In this document: positions 38,165 through 50,380 of the stretch, in pieces
Position numbering within the stretch: position 1 is the stretch's first letter
How the letters are laid out: every line of letters starts with the position of its first letter
DNA from: Sepiola atlantica
Lineage: Eukaryota > Mollusca > Cephalopoda > Sepiida > Sepiolidae
Direction of reading: 5' to 3'
NCBI GenBank assembly: GCA_963556195.1
Contig: CAUVYP010001196.1
Coordinates: forward strand, 43,001-107,000
DNA: 64,000 bases
The notes under the pieces: model-generated
Told to the model about the DNA's origin: nothing
Seen by the model: the letters and a program-made list of their open reading frames with translations, nothing else
Database searches by the model: none
Translations under genes and position numbers: made by a program

Positions 38165-39406
38165 AAAGTCATCTATTTACAGTGCTTTAGAATCCGACTT
38201 TAAACGATATCATCTATTTTCAAACCTTAAGAATCGGCAACTTGAACAAGTCATTAATTTACAATGCTTCAGAATCCGACTTTAAACGATATCATCTATT
38301 TTCAAAGCTTGAGAATCGGCGACTTGAACAAGTCATTAATTAACAATGCTTTAGAATCCGACTTGAAACGATATCATCTATTTAAAAACCTTAAGAATCG
38401 GCAACTTGAACAAAGTCATCTATTTACACTGCTTTGGAATCCGACTTTAAACGATATCATCTATTTTCAAACCTTAAGAATCGGCAACTTGAACAAAGTC
38501 ATCTATTTACAATGCTTTAGAATCCGACTTTAAACGATATCATCTATTTTCAAACCTTAAGAATCCGCAACTTGAACAAAGTCATCTATTTACAATGCTT
38601 TGTAATCCGACTTTAAATGATATCATCTATTTTAAAAACTAAAGCATCCGCAACTGTAATAAAGTCATCTACTTACAATGCTTTAGAATCGTACTTTAAA
38701 CAATATCATCTATTTTCAAACCTTAAGAGTCCGCCACTTGAACAAAGTCATCTATTTACAATGCTTTAGAATCCGACTTGAAACGATATCATCTATTTTC
38801 AAACCTTAAGAATCCGCAACTTGAACAAAGTCATCTATTGAAAATGCTTTAGACTCCGACTTAAAACGATATCATCTATTTTCAAACATTAAGAATCCGT
38901 AACGTGAACAAGGTCATCTATTTACAATGCTTTAGAATCCGTCTTTAAACGATATCATCTATTTTCAAACCTAAAGTATCGGCCACTTGAACAAAGTCAT
39001 CTATTTACAATGCTGTAGAATCCGACTTTAAACGATATCATCTATTTTCAAAGCTTAAGAATCGGCAACTTGAACAAAGTCATCTATTTACAATGCTTTG
39101 GAATCCGACTTTAAACGATATCATATATTTTCAAACCTAAAGAACTCGCAACTTGAACAAAGTCATCTATTTACAATGCTTTAGAATCCGATTTTAAACG
39201 ATATCATCTATTTTCAAACCTTAAGAATCCGCAATTTGAACAAAGTCATCTATTTACAATGCTTTAGAATCTGACTTTAAACGATATCATCTATTTTAAA
39301 ACCTTAAGAATCCGCAACTTGAACAAAGTCATCTATTTACAATGCTTTAGAATCGAACTTTAAACGATATCATCTATTTTCAAACCTTAAGAATCGGCAA
39401 CTTCAA
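38165..39406. repeat. 19-unit higher-order repeat, copy 2 (15 units)
   Basis: Same order as copy 1, but about four units corresponding to 37.75-38.1 kb are missing, giving a 1242-bp repeat. Copy-specific changes include TTTACACTGC, TTTGTAATCC and CTATTGAAAATGC. The frame at 38264-38533 is the counterpart of the one in copy 1. Confidence 0.85.
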
Positions 39407-40036
39407 CAAAGTCATCTATTAACAGTGCTTTAGAATCCGACTTTAAACGATATCATCTATTTTCAAACCTTAAGAATCGGCAACTTGAACAATCATTAAT
39501 TTACAATGCTTCAGAATCCGACTTTAAACGATATCATCTATTTTCAAAGCTTGAGAATCGGCGACTTGAACAAGTCATTAATTAACAATGCTTTAGAATC
39601 CGACTTGAAACGATGTCATCTATTTAAAAACCTTAAGAATCGTCAACTTGAACAAAGTCATCTATTTACACTGCTTTGGAATCCGACTTTAAACGATATC
39701 ATCTATTTTCAAAGCTTAAGAATCGGCAACTTGAACAAAGTCATCTATTTACAATGCTTTAGAATCCGACTTTAAACGATATCATCTATTTTCAAACCTT
39801 AAGAATCCGCAACTTGAACAAAGTCATCTATTTACAATGCTTTGTAATCCGACTTTAAATGATATCATCTATTTTCAAAACTAAAGCATCCGCAACTGTA
39901 ATAAAGTCATCTACTTACAATGCTTTAGAATCGTACTTTAAACAATATCATCTATTTTCAAACCTTAAGAGTCCGCCACTTGAACAAAGTCATCTATTTA
40001 CAATGCTTTAGAATCCGACTTGAAACGATATCATCT
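39407..40036. repeat. 19-unit higher-order repeat, copy 3 (partial)
   Basis: Shares GCTTCAG (39508), ACACTGC and TTTGTAATCC with copy 2, so it is closer to copy 2 than to copy 1. AACAATCATTAATTTAC is one or two bases shorter here than AACAAGTCATTAATTTAC in the other copies. The match ends near 40036, where TTAAAACCTTAAGAATCGGC follows in place of TCAAACCTTAAGAATCC. The open frame at 39506-39775 is the third counterpart. Confidence 0.8.
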
Positions 40037-40790
40037 ATTTTAAAACCTTAAGAATCGGCAACTTGAACAAAGTCATCTATTTACAATGCTTTGGAATCTG
40101 ACTTTAAACGATATCATCTATTTTCAAAGCTTAAGAATCGGAAACTTGAACAAAGTCATCTATTGACAATGCTTTAGAATCCGACTTGAAACGATATCAT
40201 CTATTTTCAAACCTTAAGAATCCGCAACTTGAACAAAGTCATCTATTTACAATGCTTTAGAATCCGACTTTAAACGATATCATCTATTTTCAAACATCAA
40301 GAATCCGCATTTTTGACAAGGCCATCTATTTACAATGCTTTAGAATCCGACTTTAAACGATATCATCTATTTTCAAACCTAAAGTATCGGCCACTTGAAC
40401 AAAGTCATCTATTTACAATGCTGTAGAATCCGACTTTAAACGATATCATCTATTTTCAAACCTTAAGAATCCGCAACTTGAACAAAGTCATCTATTGACA
40501 ATGGTTTGGAATCGTATCTTAAACGATATCATCTATTTTCAAACTTTAAGAATCCGCAACTTGAACACAGTTATCTATTTACAATGCTTTAGAATCAGAC
40601 TTTAAACGATATCATCAATTTTCAAACCTTAAGAATCCGCAACTTGAACAAAGTCATCTATTTACAATGCTTTAGAATACGACTTTAACCGATATCATCT
40701 ATTTTCAATTCTTAAGAATCGTCAACTTGAACAAAGTCATCTATTTACAATGCTTTAGAATCCGACTTTAAACGATATCATCTATTTTCA
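40037..40790. repeat. Satellite block, mixed units
   Basis: About nine units with scattered variants, including CATCAAGAATCCGCATTTTTG near 40.31 kb (an unusual T run at the ACTTG position) and TGACAATGGTTTGG near 40.50 kb. It ends at the left edge of the 4795-bp duplication; the exact edge lies between about 40728 and 40790 because the flanking unit is consensus. Confidence 0.8.
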
Positions 40791-41220
40791 ATTCTTAAGA
40801 ATCGGCAACTTGTACAAAGTCATCTATTTACAATGCTTTAGAATCGAACTTTAAACGATATCATCTATTTTCAAACTTTAAGAATCGGCAACTTGAACAA
40901 AGTCATCTATTTACAGTGCTTTAGAATCCGACTTTAAACGATATCATCTATTTTCAAAGCTTGAGAATCGGCGACTTGAACAAGTCATTGATTTGAATTG
41001 CTTTAGAATCCGACTTGAAACTATATCATCTATTTTAAAACCTTAAGAATCGGCAACTTGAACAAAGTCATCTATTTACAATGCTTTAGAATCCGACTTT
41101 AAACGATATCATCTATTTTCAAAGCTTAAGAATCGGCAACTTGAACAAAGTCATCTATTTACAATACTTTAGCCTCCGACTTTAAACGATATCATCTATT
41201 TTCAAACCTTAAAAAATCCG

Positions 41221-41260
41221 CAACTTGAACAAATGCTTTATAATCCGACTTTAAATGATA
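41221..41260 (+). repeat. Half-unit A with 15-bp internal deletion
   Basis: AACTTGAACAAATGCTTTA lacks the 15 bases that normally run from GTCATC to TACAA, so the core TCATCTATTT is missing from this half. The same shortened half is at about 46020 in the second 4795-bp copy, and I saw no other example. It is one of the few A halves without the core. Confidence 0.85.
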
Positions 41261-41894
41261 TCATCTATTTTCAAACCTTAAAAATACGTAACTTGAACAT
41301 AGTAATCTATTTACAATGCTTTAGTATCCGACATTAAACGATATCATCTAGTTTTAAACCTTAAGAACTCGAAACTTGAACAAAGTCCTCTATTTACAAT
41401 GATTTAGAATCCGACTTTAAACGATATCATCTATTTTCAAACCTTAAGAATCCGCAACTTGAACAAAGTCATCTATTTACAATGCTTTAGAATCCGACTT
41501 TAAACTATATCATCTATTTTCAAAGCTTAAGAATCGGCAACTTGAACAAGTCATCTATTTACCATGCTTAAGAATCCGACTTTAAGCGATATCATCTATT
41601 TTCAAACCTTAAGAATCCGCAACTTGAACAAAGTCATCTATTTACAATGCTTTGGACTCCGACTTTAAACGATATCATCTTTTTTCAAAGCTTAAGAATC
41701 GGCAACTTGAACAAAGTCATCTATTTACAATGCTTTAGAATCCGACTTCAAACGATATCATCTATTTTCAAACCTAAAGTATCGGCCACTTGAACAAAGT
41801 AATCTATTTACAATGCTGTAGAATCCGACTTTAAGCGATATCATCTATTTTCAAACCTTAAGAATCCGAAACTTGAACGATGTCATATATTTAC

Positions 41895-42226
41895 AATGCT
41901 TTTGAATCCTACTTTAAACATTATCTTCTATTTTCAAACCTTAAGAATCCGCAACTTGAACAAAGTCATCTATTTACAATGCTTTAGAATCCGACTTTAA
42001 ACGATATCATCTATTTTCAAACCTTAAGAATCCGCAACTTGAACGAAGTCATATATTTACAATGCTTTTGAATCCTACTTTAAACATTATCTTCTATTTT
42101 CAAACCTTAAGAATCCGCAACTTGAACAAAGTCATCTATTTACAATGCTTTAGAATCCGACTTTAAAGGATATCATCTATTTTTAAACCTTAAGAATCCG
42201 CAACTTGAACAAAGTCATTTATTTAC
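41895..42226. repeat. Two-unit (166-bp) internal duplication
   Basis: AATGCTTTTGAATCCTAC followed by TTTAAACATTATCTTC occurs at 41895 and again at 42061, exactly 166 bp apart. The rare changes TCCTAC and CATTATCTTC are shared by both. The pair is present again in the second 4795-bp copy near 46.69 and 46.86 kb, so this small duplication is older than the large one. Confidence 0.85.
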
Positions 42227-45200
42227 AATGCTTTAGAATCCGACTTTAAACGATATCATCTATTTTCAAACCTTAAGAATCCGCAACTTGAACAAAGTCA
42301 TCTATTTACAATGCTTTAGAATCCGACTTTAAACGATATAATCTATTTTCAAACCTTAAGAATCCGCAACTTGAACAAAGTCATCTATTTACAATGCGTT
42401 AGAATCAGACTTTAAACGATATCATCTATTTTCAAACCTTAAGAATCCGCAACTTGAACAAAGTTATCTATTTACAATGCTTTATACTCCGACTTAAACC
42501 GATATCATCTATATTCAAACCTTAAGAATCCGCAACTTGAACAAAGTCATCTATTTACAATGCTTTAGAATGCGACTTTAAACAATGTCATCTATTTTAA
42601 TACCTTAAGAATCCGCAACTTTAATAAAGTCATCTACTTACAATGCTTTAGAATCGTACTTTAAACAATATCATCTATTTTCAAACCTTAAGAGTCTGCC
42701 ACTTGAACAAAGTCATCTATTTACAATGCTTTAGAATCCGACTTTAAACGATATCATCTATTTTCAAACCTTACGAATCCGCAACTTGAACAAAATCATC
42801 TATTTACAATGCTTTAGAATCCGACTTTAAACTATGTCATTTATTTTCAAACATCAAGCATCCGCAACGTGAACAAGGTCATCTATTTACAATGCTTTAG
42901 AATCCGACTATAAACGATATCATCTATTTTCAAACTTAAAGTATCGGCCACTTGAACAAAGTCATCTATTTACAATGCTGTAGAATCCGACTTTAAACGA
43001 TATCATCTATTTTCAAACCTTAAGAATCCGCAACTTGAACAAAGTCCTCTATTTACAATGCTTTAGAATCCGACTTAAAACAATATCATCTATTTTCAAC
43101 CCATTGAGAATCCGCAACTTGAACAAAGTCATCTATTAACAATGCTTTAGAATCCGACTTTAAACGATATAATCTATTTTCAAACCATCAGAGTCCGCAA
43201 CTTGAACAAAGTCATCTATTTACAATGCTTTAGAATCCGATATTAACCGATATCATCTGATTTTAATCCTTAAGAATCCGCAACTTGAACAAAGTCATCT
43301 ATTTACAATGCTTTAGAATCCGACTTTAAACGATATCATCTATTTTCAATCCTTAAGAATCGGAAACTTGAACAAAGTCATCTATTTACAATGCTTTAGA
43401 ATCGAACTTTAAACGATATCATCTATTTTCAAACCTTAAGAATCGGCAACTTGAACAAAGTCATCTATTTACAATGCTTTAGAATCCGACTTTAAACGAT
43501 ATCATCTATTTTCAAACCTAAAGAATCCGCAACTTGAACAAAGTCATCTACTTACAATGCTTTATAATCCGACTTTAAATGATATCATCTATTTTCAAAC
43601 CTTAAGAATACGGAACTTGAACATAGTAATCTATTTTCAATGCTTTAGTATCGTACATTAAACGATATCATCTAGTTTGAAACCTTAAGAACTCGCAACT
43701 TGAACAAAGTCATATATTTACAATGCTTTTGAATCCGACTTTAAACGATATCATCTATTTTCAAACGTTAAGAATCCGTAACTTGAACAAAGTCATCTAT
43801 TTACAATGCTTTAGAATCCAACTTTAAACGATATCATCTATTTTCAAACCTTAAGAATCCCACACTTGAACAAAGTCATCTATTTACAATACTTTAGAAT
43901 CCGACTTTAAACGATATCATCTATTTTCCAACCTTAAGAATCCGCAAATTGAACAAAGTCATCTATTTACAATGCTTAAGAATCCGACTTTAAACGATAT
44001 CATCTATTTTCAAACCTTAAGAATCCGCAACTTAACAAAGTCATCTATTTACAATTGTTTGGAATCCGATCTTAAACGATATACTCTATTTTCAAACCTT
44101 AAGAATGTGCAACTTGTACACAGTCATCTATTTACAATGCTTTAGAATCCGACTTTAAACGATATCATCTATTTTCAAACCTTAATAATCCGCGATTTGA
44201 ACAAAGTCATCTATTTATAATGCTTTAGAATCCGACTTTAAACGATATAATCTATTTTCAAACTATCAGAGTCCGCAACTTGAACAAAGTCATCTATTTA
44301 GAATGCTTTTTAATCCGACTTTAACCGATATCATCTATTTTAAACCTCAAGAATCCGCAACTTGAACAAGGTCATCTATTTACAATGCTTTAGAATCCGA
44401 CATTAAAATATATCATCTAGTTTTAAACCTTAAGAACTCGCAACTTGAACAAAGTCATCTATTTACAATGCTTTAGAATCCGACTTTAACCGATAGAATC
44501 TATTTTCAATCCTTAAGAATCGGCAACTTGAACAAAGTCATCTATTTACAATGCTTTGGAATCTGACTTTAAACGATATCATCTATTTTCAAAGCTTAAG
44601 AATCGGAAACTTGACCAAAGTCATCTATTTACAATGCTTTAGAATCCGACTTTAAACGATATCATCTATTTTCAAACCTTACGAATCCGACACATGAACA
44701 AAGTCATCTATTTACAATACTTTAGAATCCGACTTTAAACGATATCATCTATTTGCCAACCTTAAGAATCCGCAACTTGAACAAAGTCATCTATTTACAA
44801 TGCTTTAGAATCCGACTTTAAACGATATCATCTATTTTAATACTTAAAAATCCGCAACTTGAACAAAGACATCTTTTTACAATGCTTTAGAATGCAACTT
44901 TAAACGATATCATCTATTTTCAAACCTTAAGAATCCGCAACTTGAACAAAGTCATCTATTTACAATGCTTTAGAATCCGACTTAAAACAATATCATCTAT
45001 TTTCAAACCTTAAGAATCCGCAACTTGAACAAAGTCATCTATTAACAATGCTTTAGAATCCGACTTTAAACGATATCATCTATTTTCAAACTATCAGAGT
45101 CCGCAACTTGAACAAAGTCATCTATTTACAATGCTTTAGAATCCGACTTTAACCGATATCATCTATTTTCAATCCTTAAGTATCGGCAACTTGAACAAAG

Positions 45201-45585
45201 TCATCTATTTACAATGCTTTAGAATCGAACTTTAAACGATATCATCTATTTTCAAACCTTAAGAATCCGCAACTTGAACAAAGTCATCTATTTACAGTGC
45301 TTTAGAAACCGACTTAAAACGACATCATCTATTTTCAAAGCTTGAGAATCGGCAACTTGAACAAGTCCTTTATTTACAATGCTTTAGAATCCGACTTGAA
45401 ACGATATCATCTATTTTAAAACGTTCAGATCCGGTAACTTGAACAAAGTCATCTATTTACAATGCTTTGGAATCCGACTTTAAACGATATCATCTATTTT
45501 CAAAGCTAAAGAATCGGCAACTTGAACAAAGTCATCTATTTACAATGCTTTAGAATCCGACTTTAAACGATATCATCTATTTTCA

Positions 45586-48500
45586 ATTCTTAAGAATCGG
45601 CAACTTGTACAAAGTCATCTATTTACAATGCTTTAGAATCGAACTTTAAACGATATCATCTATTTTCAAACTTTAAGAATCGGCAACTTGAACAAAGTCA
45701 TCTATTTACAGTGCTTTAGAATCCGACTTTAAACGATATCATCTATTTTCAAAGCTTGAGAATCGGCGACTTGAACAAGTCATTGATTTGAATTGCTTTA
45801 GAATCCGACTTGAAACTATATCATCTATTTTAAAACCTTAAGAATCGGCAACTTGAACAAAGTCATCTATTTACAATGCTTTAGAATCCGACTTTAAACG
45901 ATATCATCTATTTTCAAAGCTTAAGAATCGGCAACTTGAACAAAGTCATCTATTTACAATACTTTAGCCTCCGACTTTAAACGATATCATCTATTTTCAA
46001 ACCTTAAAAAATCCGCAACTTGAACAAATGCTTTATAATCCGACTTTAAATGATATCATCTATTTTCAAACCTTAAAAATACGTAACTTGAACATAGTAA
46101 TCTATTTACAATGCTTTAGTATCCGACATTAAACGATATCATCTAGTTTTAAACCTTAAGAACTCGAAACTTGAACAAAGTCCTCTATTTACAATGATTT
46201 AGAATCCGACTTTAAACGATATCATCTATTTTCAAACCTTAAGAATCCGCAACTTGAACAAAGTCATCTATTTACAATGCTTTAGAATCCGACTTTAAAC
46301 TATATCATCTATTTTCAAAGCTTAAGAATCGGCAACTTGAACAAGTCATCTATTTACCATGCTTAAGAATCCGACTTTAAGCGATATCATCTATTTTCAA
46401 ACCTTAAGAATCCGCAACTTGAACAAAGTCATCTATTTACAATGCTTTGGACTCCGACTTTAAACGATATCATCTTTTTTCAAAGCTTAAGAATCGGCAA
46501 CTTGAACAAAGTCATCTATTTACAATGCTTTAGAATCCGACTTCAAACGATATCATCTATTTTCAAACCTAAAGTATCGGCCACTTGAACAAAGTAATCT
46601 ATTTACAATGCTGTAGAATCCGACTTTAAGCGATATCATCTATTTTCAAACCTTAAGAATCCGAAACTTGAACGATGTCATATATTTACAATGCTTTTGA
46701 ATCCTACTTTAAACATTATCTTCTATTTTCAAACCTTAAGAATCCGCAACTTGAACAAAGTCATCTATTTACAATGCTTTAGAATCCGACTTTAAACGAT
46801 ATCATCTATTTTCAAACCTTAAGAATCCGCAACTTGAACGAAGTCATATATTTACAATGCTTTTGAATCCTACTTTAAACATTATCTTCTATTTTCAAAC
46901 CTTAAGAATCCGCAACTTGAACAAAGTCATCTATTTACAATGCTTTAGAATCCGACTTTAAAGGATATCATCTATTTTTAAACCTTAAGAATCCGCAACT
47001 TGAACAAAGTCATTTATTTACAATGCTTTAGAATCCGACTTTAAACGATATCATCTATTTTCAAACCTTAAGAATCCGCAACTTGAACAAAGTCATCTAT
47101 TTACAATGCTTTAGAATCCGACTTTAAACGATATAATCTATTTTCAAACCTTAAGAATCCGCAACTTGAACAAAGTCATCTATTTACAATGCGTTAGAAT
47201 CAGACTTTAAACGATATCATCTATTTTCAAACCTTAAGAATCCGCAACTTGAACAAAGTTATCTATTTACAATGCTTTATACTCCGACTTAAACCGATAT
47301 CATCTATATTCAAACCTTAAGAATCCGCAACTTGAACAAAGTCATCTATTTACAATGCTTTAGAATGCGACTTTAAACAATGTCATCTATTTTAATACCT
47401 TAAGAATCCGCAACTTTAATAAAGTCATCTACTTACAATGCTTTAGAATCGTACTTTAAACAATATCATCTATTTTCAAACCTTAAGAGTCTGCCACTTG
47501 AACAAAGTCATCTATTTACAATGCTTTAGAATCCGACTTTAAACGATATCATCTATTTTCAAACCTTACGAATCCGCAACTTGAACAAAATCATCTATTT
47601 ACAATGCTTTAGAATCCGACTTTAAACTATGTCATTTATTTTCAAACATCAAGCATCCGCAACGTGAACAAGGTCATCTATTTACAATGCTTTAGAATCC
47701 GACTATAAACGATATCATCTATTTTCAAACTTAAAGTATCGGCCACTTGAACAAAGTCATCTATTTACAATGCTGTAGAATCCGACTTTAAACGATATCA
47801 TCTATTTTCAAACCTTAAGAATCCGCAACTTGAACAAAGTCCTCTATTTACAATGCTTTAGAATCCGACTTAAAACAATATCATCTATTTTCAACCCATT
47901 GAGAATCCGCAACTTGAACAAAGTCATCTATTAACAATGCTTTAGAATCCGACTTTAAACGATATAATCTATTTTCAAACCATCAGAGTCCGCAACTTGA
48001 ACAAAGTCATCTATTTACAATGCTTTAGAATCCGATATTAACCGATATCATCTGATTTTAATCCTTAAGAATCCGCAACTTGAACAAAGTCATCTATTTA
48101 CAATGCTTTAGAATCCGACTTTAAACGATATCATCTATTTTCAATCCTTAAGAATCGGAAACTTGAACAAAGTCATCTATTTACAATGCTTTAGAATCGA
48201 ACTTTAAACGATATCATCTATTTTCAAACCTTAAGAATCGGCAACTTGAACAAAGTCATCTATTTACAATGCTTTAGAATCCGACTTTAAACGATATCAT
48301 CTATTTTCAAACCTAAAGAATCCGCAACTTGAACAAAGTCATCTACTTACAATGCTTTATAATCCGACTTTAAATGATATCATCTATTTTCAAACCTTAA
48401 GAATACGGAACTTGAACATAGTAATCTATTTTCAATGCTTTAGTATCGTACATTAAACGATATCATCTAGTTTGAAACCTTAAGAACTCGCAACTTGAAC

Positions 48501-50380
48501 AAAGTCATATATTTACAATGCTTTAGAATCCGACTTTAAACGATATCATCTATTTTCAAACGTTAAGAATCCGTAACTTGAACAAAGTCATCTATTTACA
48601 ATGCTTTAGAATCCAACTTTAAACGATATCATCTATTTTCAAACCTTAAGAATCCCACACTTGAACAAAGTCATCTATTTACAATACTTTAGAATCCGAC
48701 TTTAAACGATATCATCTATTTTCCAACCTTAAGAATCCGCAAATTGAACAAAGTCATCTATTTACAATGCTTAAGAATCCGACTTTAAACGATATCATCT
48801 ATTTTCAAACCTTAAGAATCCGCAACTTAACAAAGTCATCTATTTACAATTGTTTGGAATCCGATCTTAAACGATATACTCTATTTTCAAACCTTAAGAA
48901 TGTGCAACTTGTACACAGTCATCTATTTACAATGCTTTAGAATCCGACTTTAAACGATATCATCTATTTTCAAACCTTAATAATCCGCGATTTGAACAAA
49001 GTCATCTATTTATAATGCTTTAGAATCCGACTTTAAACGATATAATCTATTTTCAAACTATCAGAGTCCGCAACTTGAACAAAGTCATCTATTTAGAATG
49101 CTTTTTAATCCGACTTTAACCGATATCATCTATTTTAAACCTCAAGAATCCGCAACTTGAACAAGGTCATCTATTTACAATGCTTTAGAATCCGACATTA
49201 AAATATATCATCTAGTTTTAAATCTTAAGAACTCGCAACTTGAACAAAGTCATCTATTTACAATGCTTTAGAATCCGACTTTAACCGATAGAATCTATTT
49301 TCAATCCTTAAGAATCGGCAACTTGAACAAAGTCATCTATTTACAATGCTTTGGAATCTGACTTTAAACGATATCATCTATTTTCAAAGCTTAAGAATCG
49401 GAAACTTGACCAAAGTCATCTATTTACAATGCTTTAGAATCCGACTTTAAACGATATCATCTATTTTCAAACCTTACGAATCCGACACATGAACAAAGTC
49501 ATCTATTTACAATACTTTAGAATCCGACTTTAAACGATATCATCTATTTGCCAACCTTAAGAATCCGCAACTTGAACAAAGTCATCTATTTACAATGCTT
49601 TAGAATCCGACTTTAAACGATATCATCTATTTTAATACTTAAAAATCCGCAACTTGAACAAAGACATCTTTTTACAATGCTTTAGAATGCAACTTTAAAC
49701 GATATCATCTATTTTCAAACCTTAAGAATCCGCAACTTGAACAAAGTCATCTATTTACAATGCTTTAGAATCCGACTTAAAACAATATCATCTATTTTCA
49801 AACCTTAAGAATCCGCAACTTGAACAAAGTCATCTATTAACAATGCTTTAGAATCCGACTTTAAACGATATCATCTATTTTCAAACTATCAGAGTCCGCA
49901 ACTTGAACAAAGTCATCTATTTACAATGCTTTAGAATCCGACTTTAACCGATATCATCTATTTTCAATCCTTAAGTATCGGCAACTTGAACAAAGTCATC
50001 TATTTACAATGCTTTAGAATCGAACTTTAAACGATATCATCTATTTTCAAACCTTAAGAATCCGCAACTTGAACAAAGTCATCTATTTACAGTGCTTTAG
50101 AAACCGACTTAAAACGACATCATCTATTTTCAAAGCTTGAGAATCGGCAACTTGAACAAGTCCTTTATTTACAATGCTTTAGAATCCGACTTGAAACGAT
50201 ATCATCTATTTTAAAACGTTCAGATCCGGTAACTTGAACAAAGTCATCTATTTACAATGCTTTGGAATCCGACTTTAAACGATATCATCTATTTTCAAAG
50301 CTAAAGAATCGGCAACTTGAACAAAGTCATCTATTTACAATGCTTTAGAATCCGACTTTAAACGATATCATCTATTTTCA
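45586..50380. repeat. 4795-bp tandem duplication, copy 2
   Basis: Near-identical to 40791-45585 (two differences seen by eye). After about 50380 the sequence leaves the duplication with AACCTAAAGAACTCGC. No third copy follows. Copy 2 has the more usual base at 48525 (TTTAG where copy 1 has TTTTG) and the less usual one at 49223 (AAATCTTAAG where copy 1 has AAACCTTAAG), so each copy has taken one private change. Confidence 0.95.

Larger units (their letters stand above)
40791..45585. repeat. 4795-bp tandem duplication, copy 1
   Basis: About 58 units that recur immediately downstream at a constant offset of 4795 bp. Anchors: CAATTCTTAAGAATCGG (40789 and 45584), CAAGTCATTGATTTG (40981 and 45776), GAATGTGCAACTTGTACAC (44103 and 48898) and CAAAGCTAAAGAATCGG (45501 and 50296). 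Reading the two copies against each other I found two differences: T43730 against A48525, and C44428 against T49223. Rare private variants, such as a 15-bp deletion near 41.23 kb, are carried by both copies. 4795 is 58 units less 19 bp, mostly explained by that deletion. The boundary can be placed only to within about 60 bp. Confidence 0.95.

Noticed and set aside
40291..40330. CGCATTTTTGACAAGG as a possible insertion
   Set aside because: It is a diverged half-unit A start with a T run replacing AACTTGAA, with no target-site duplication and no extra length of note.
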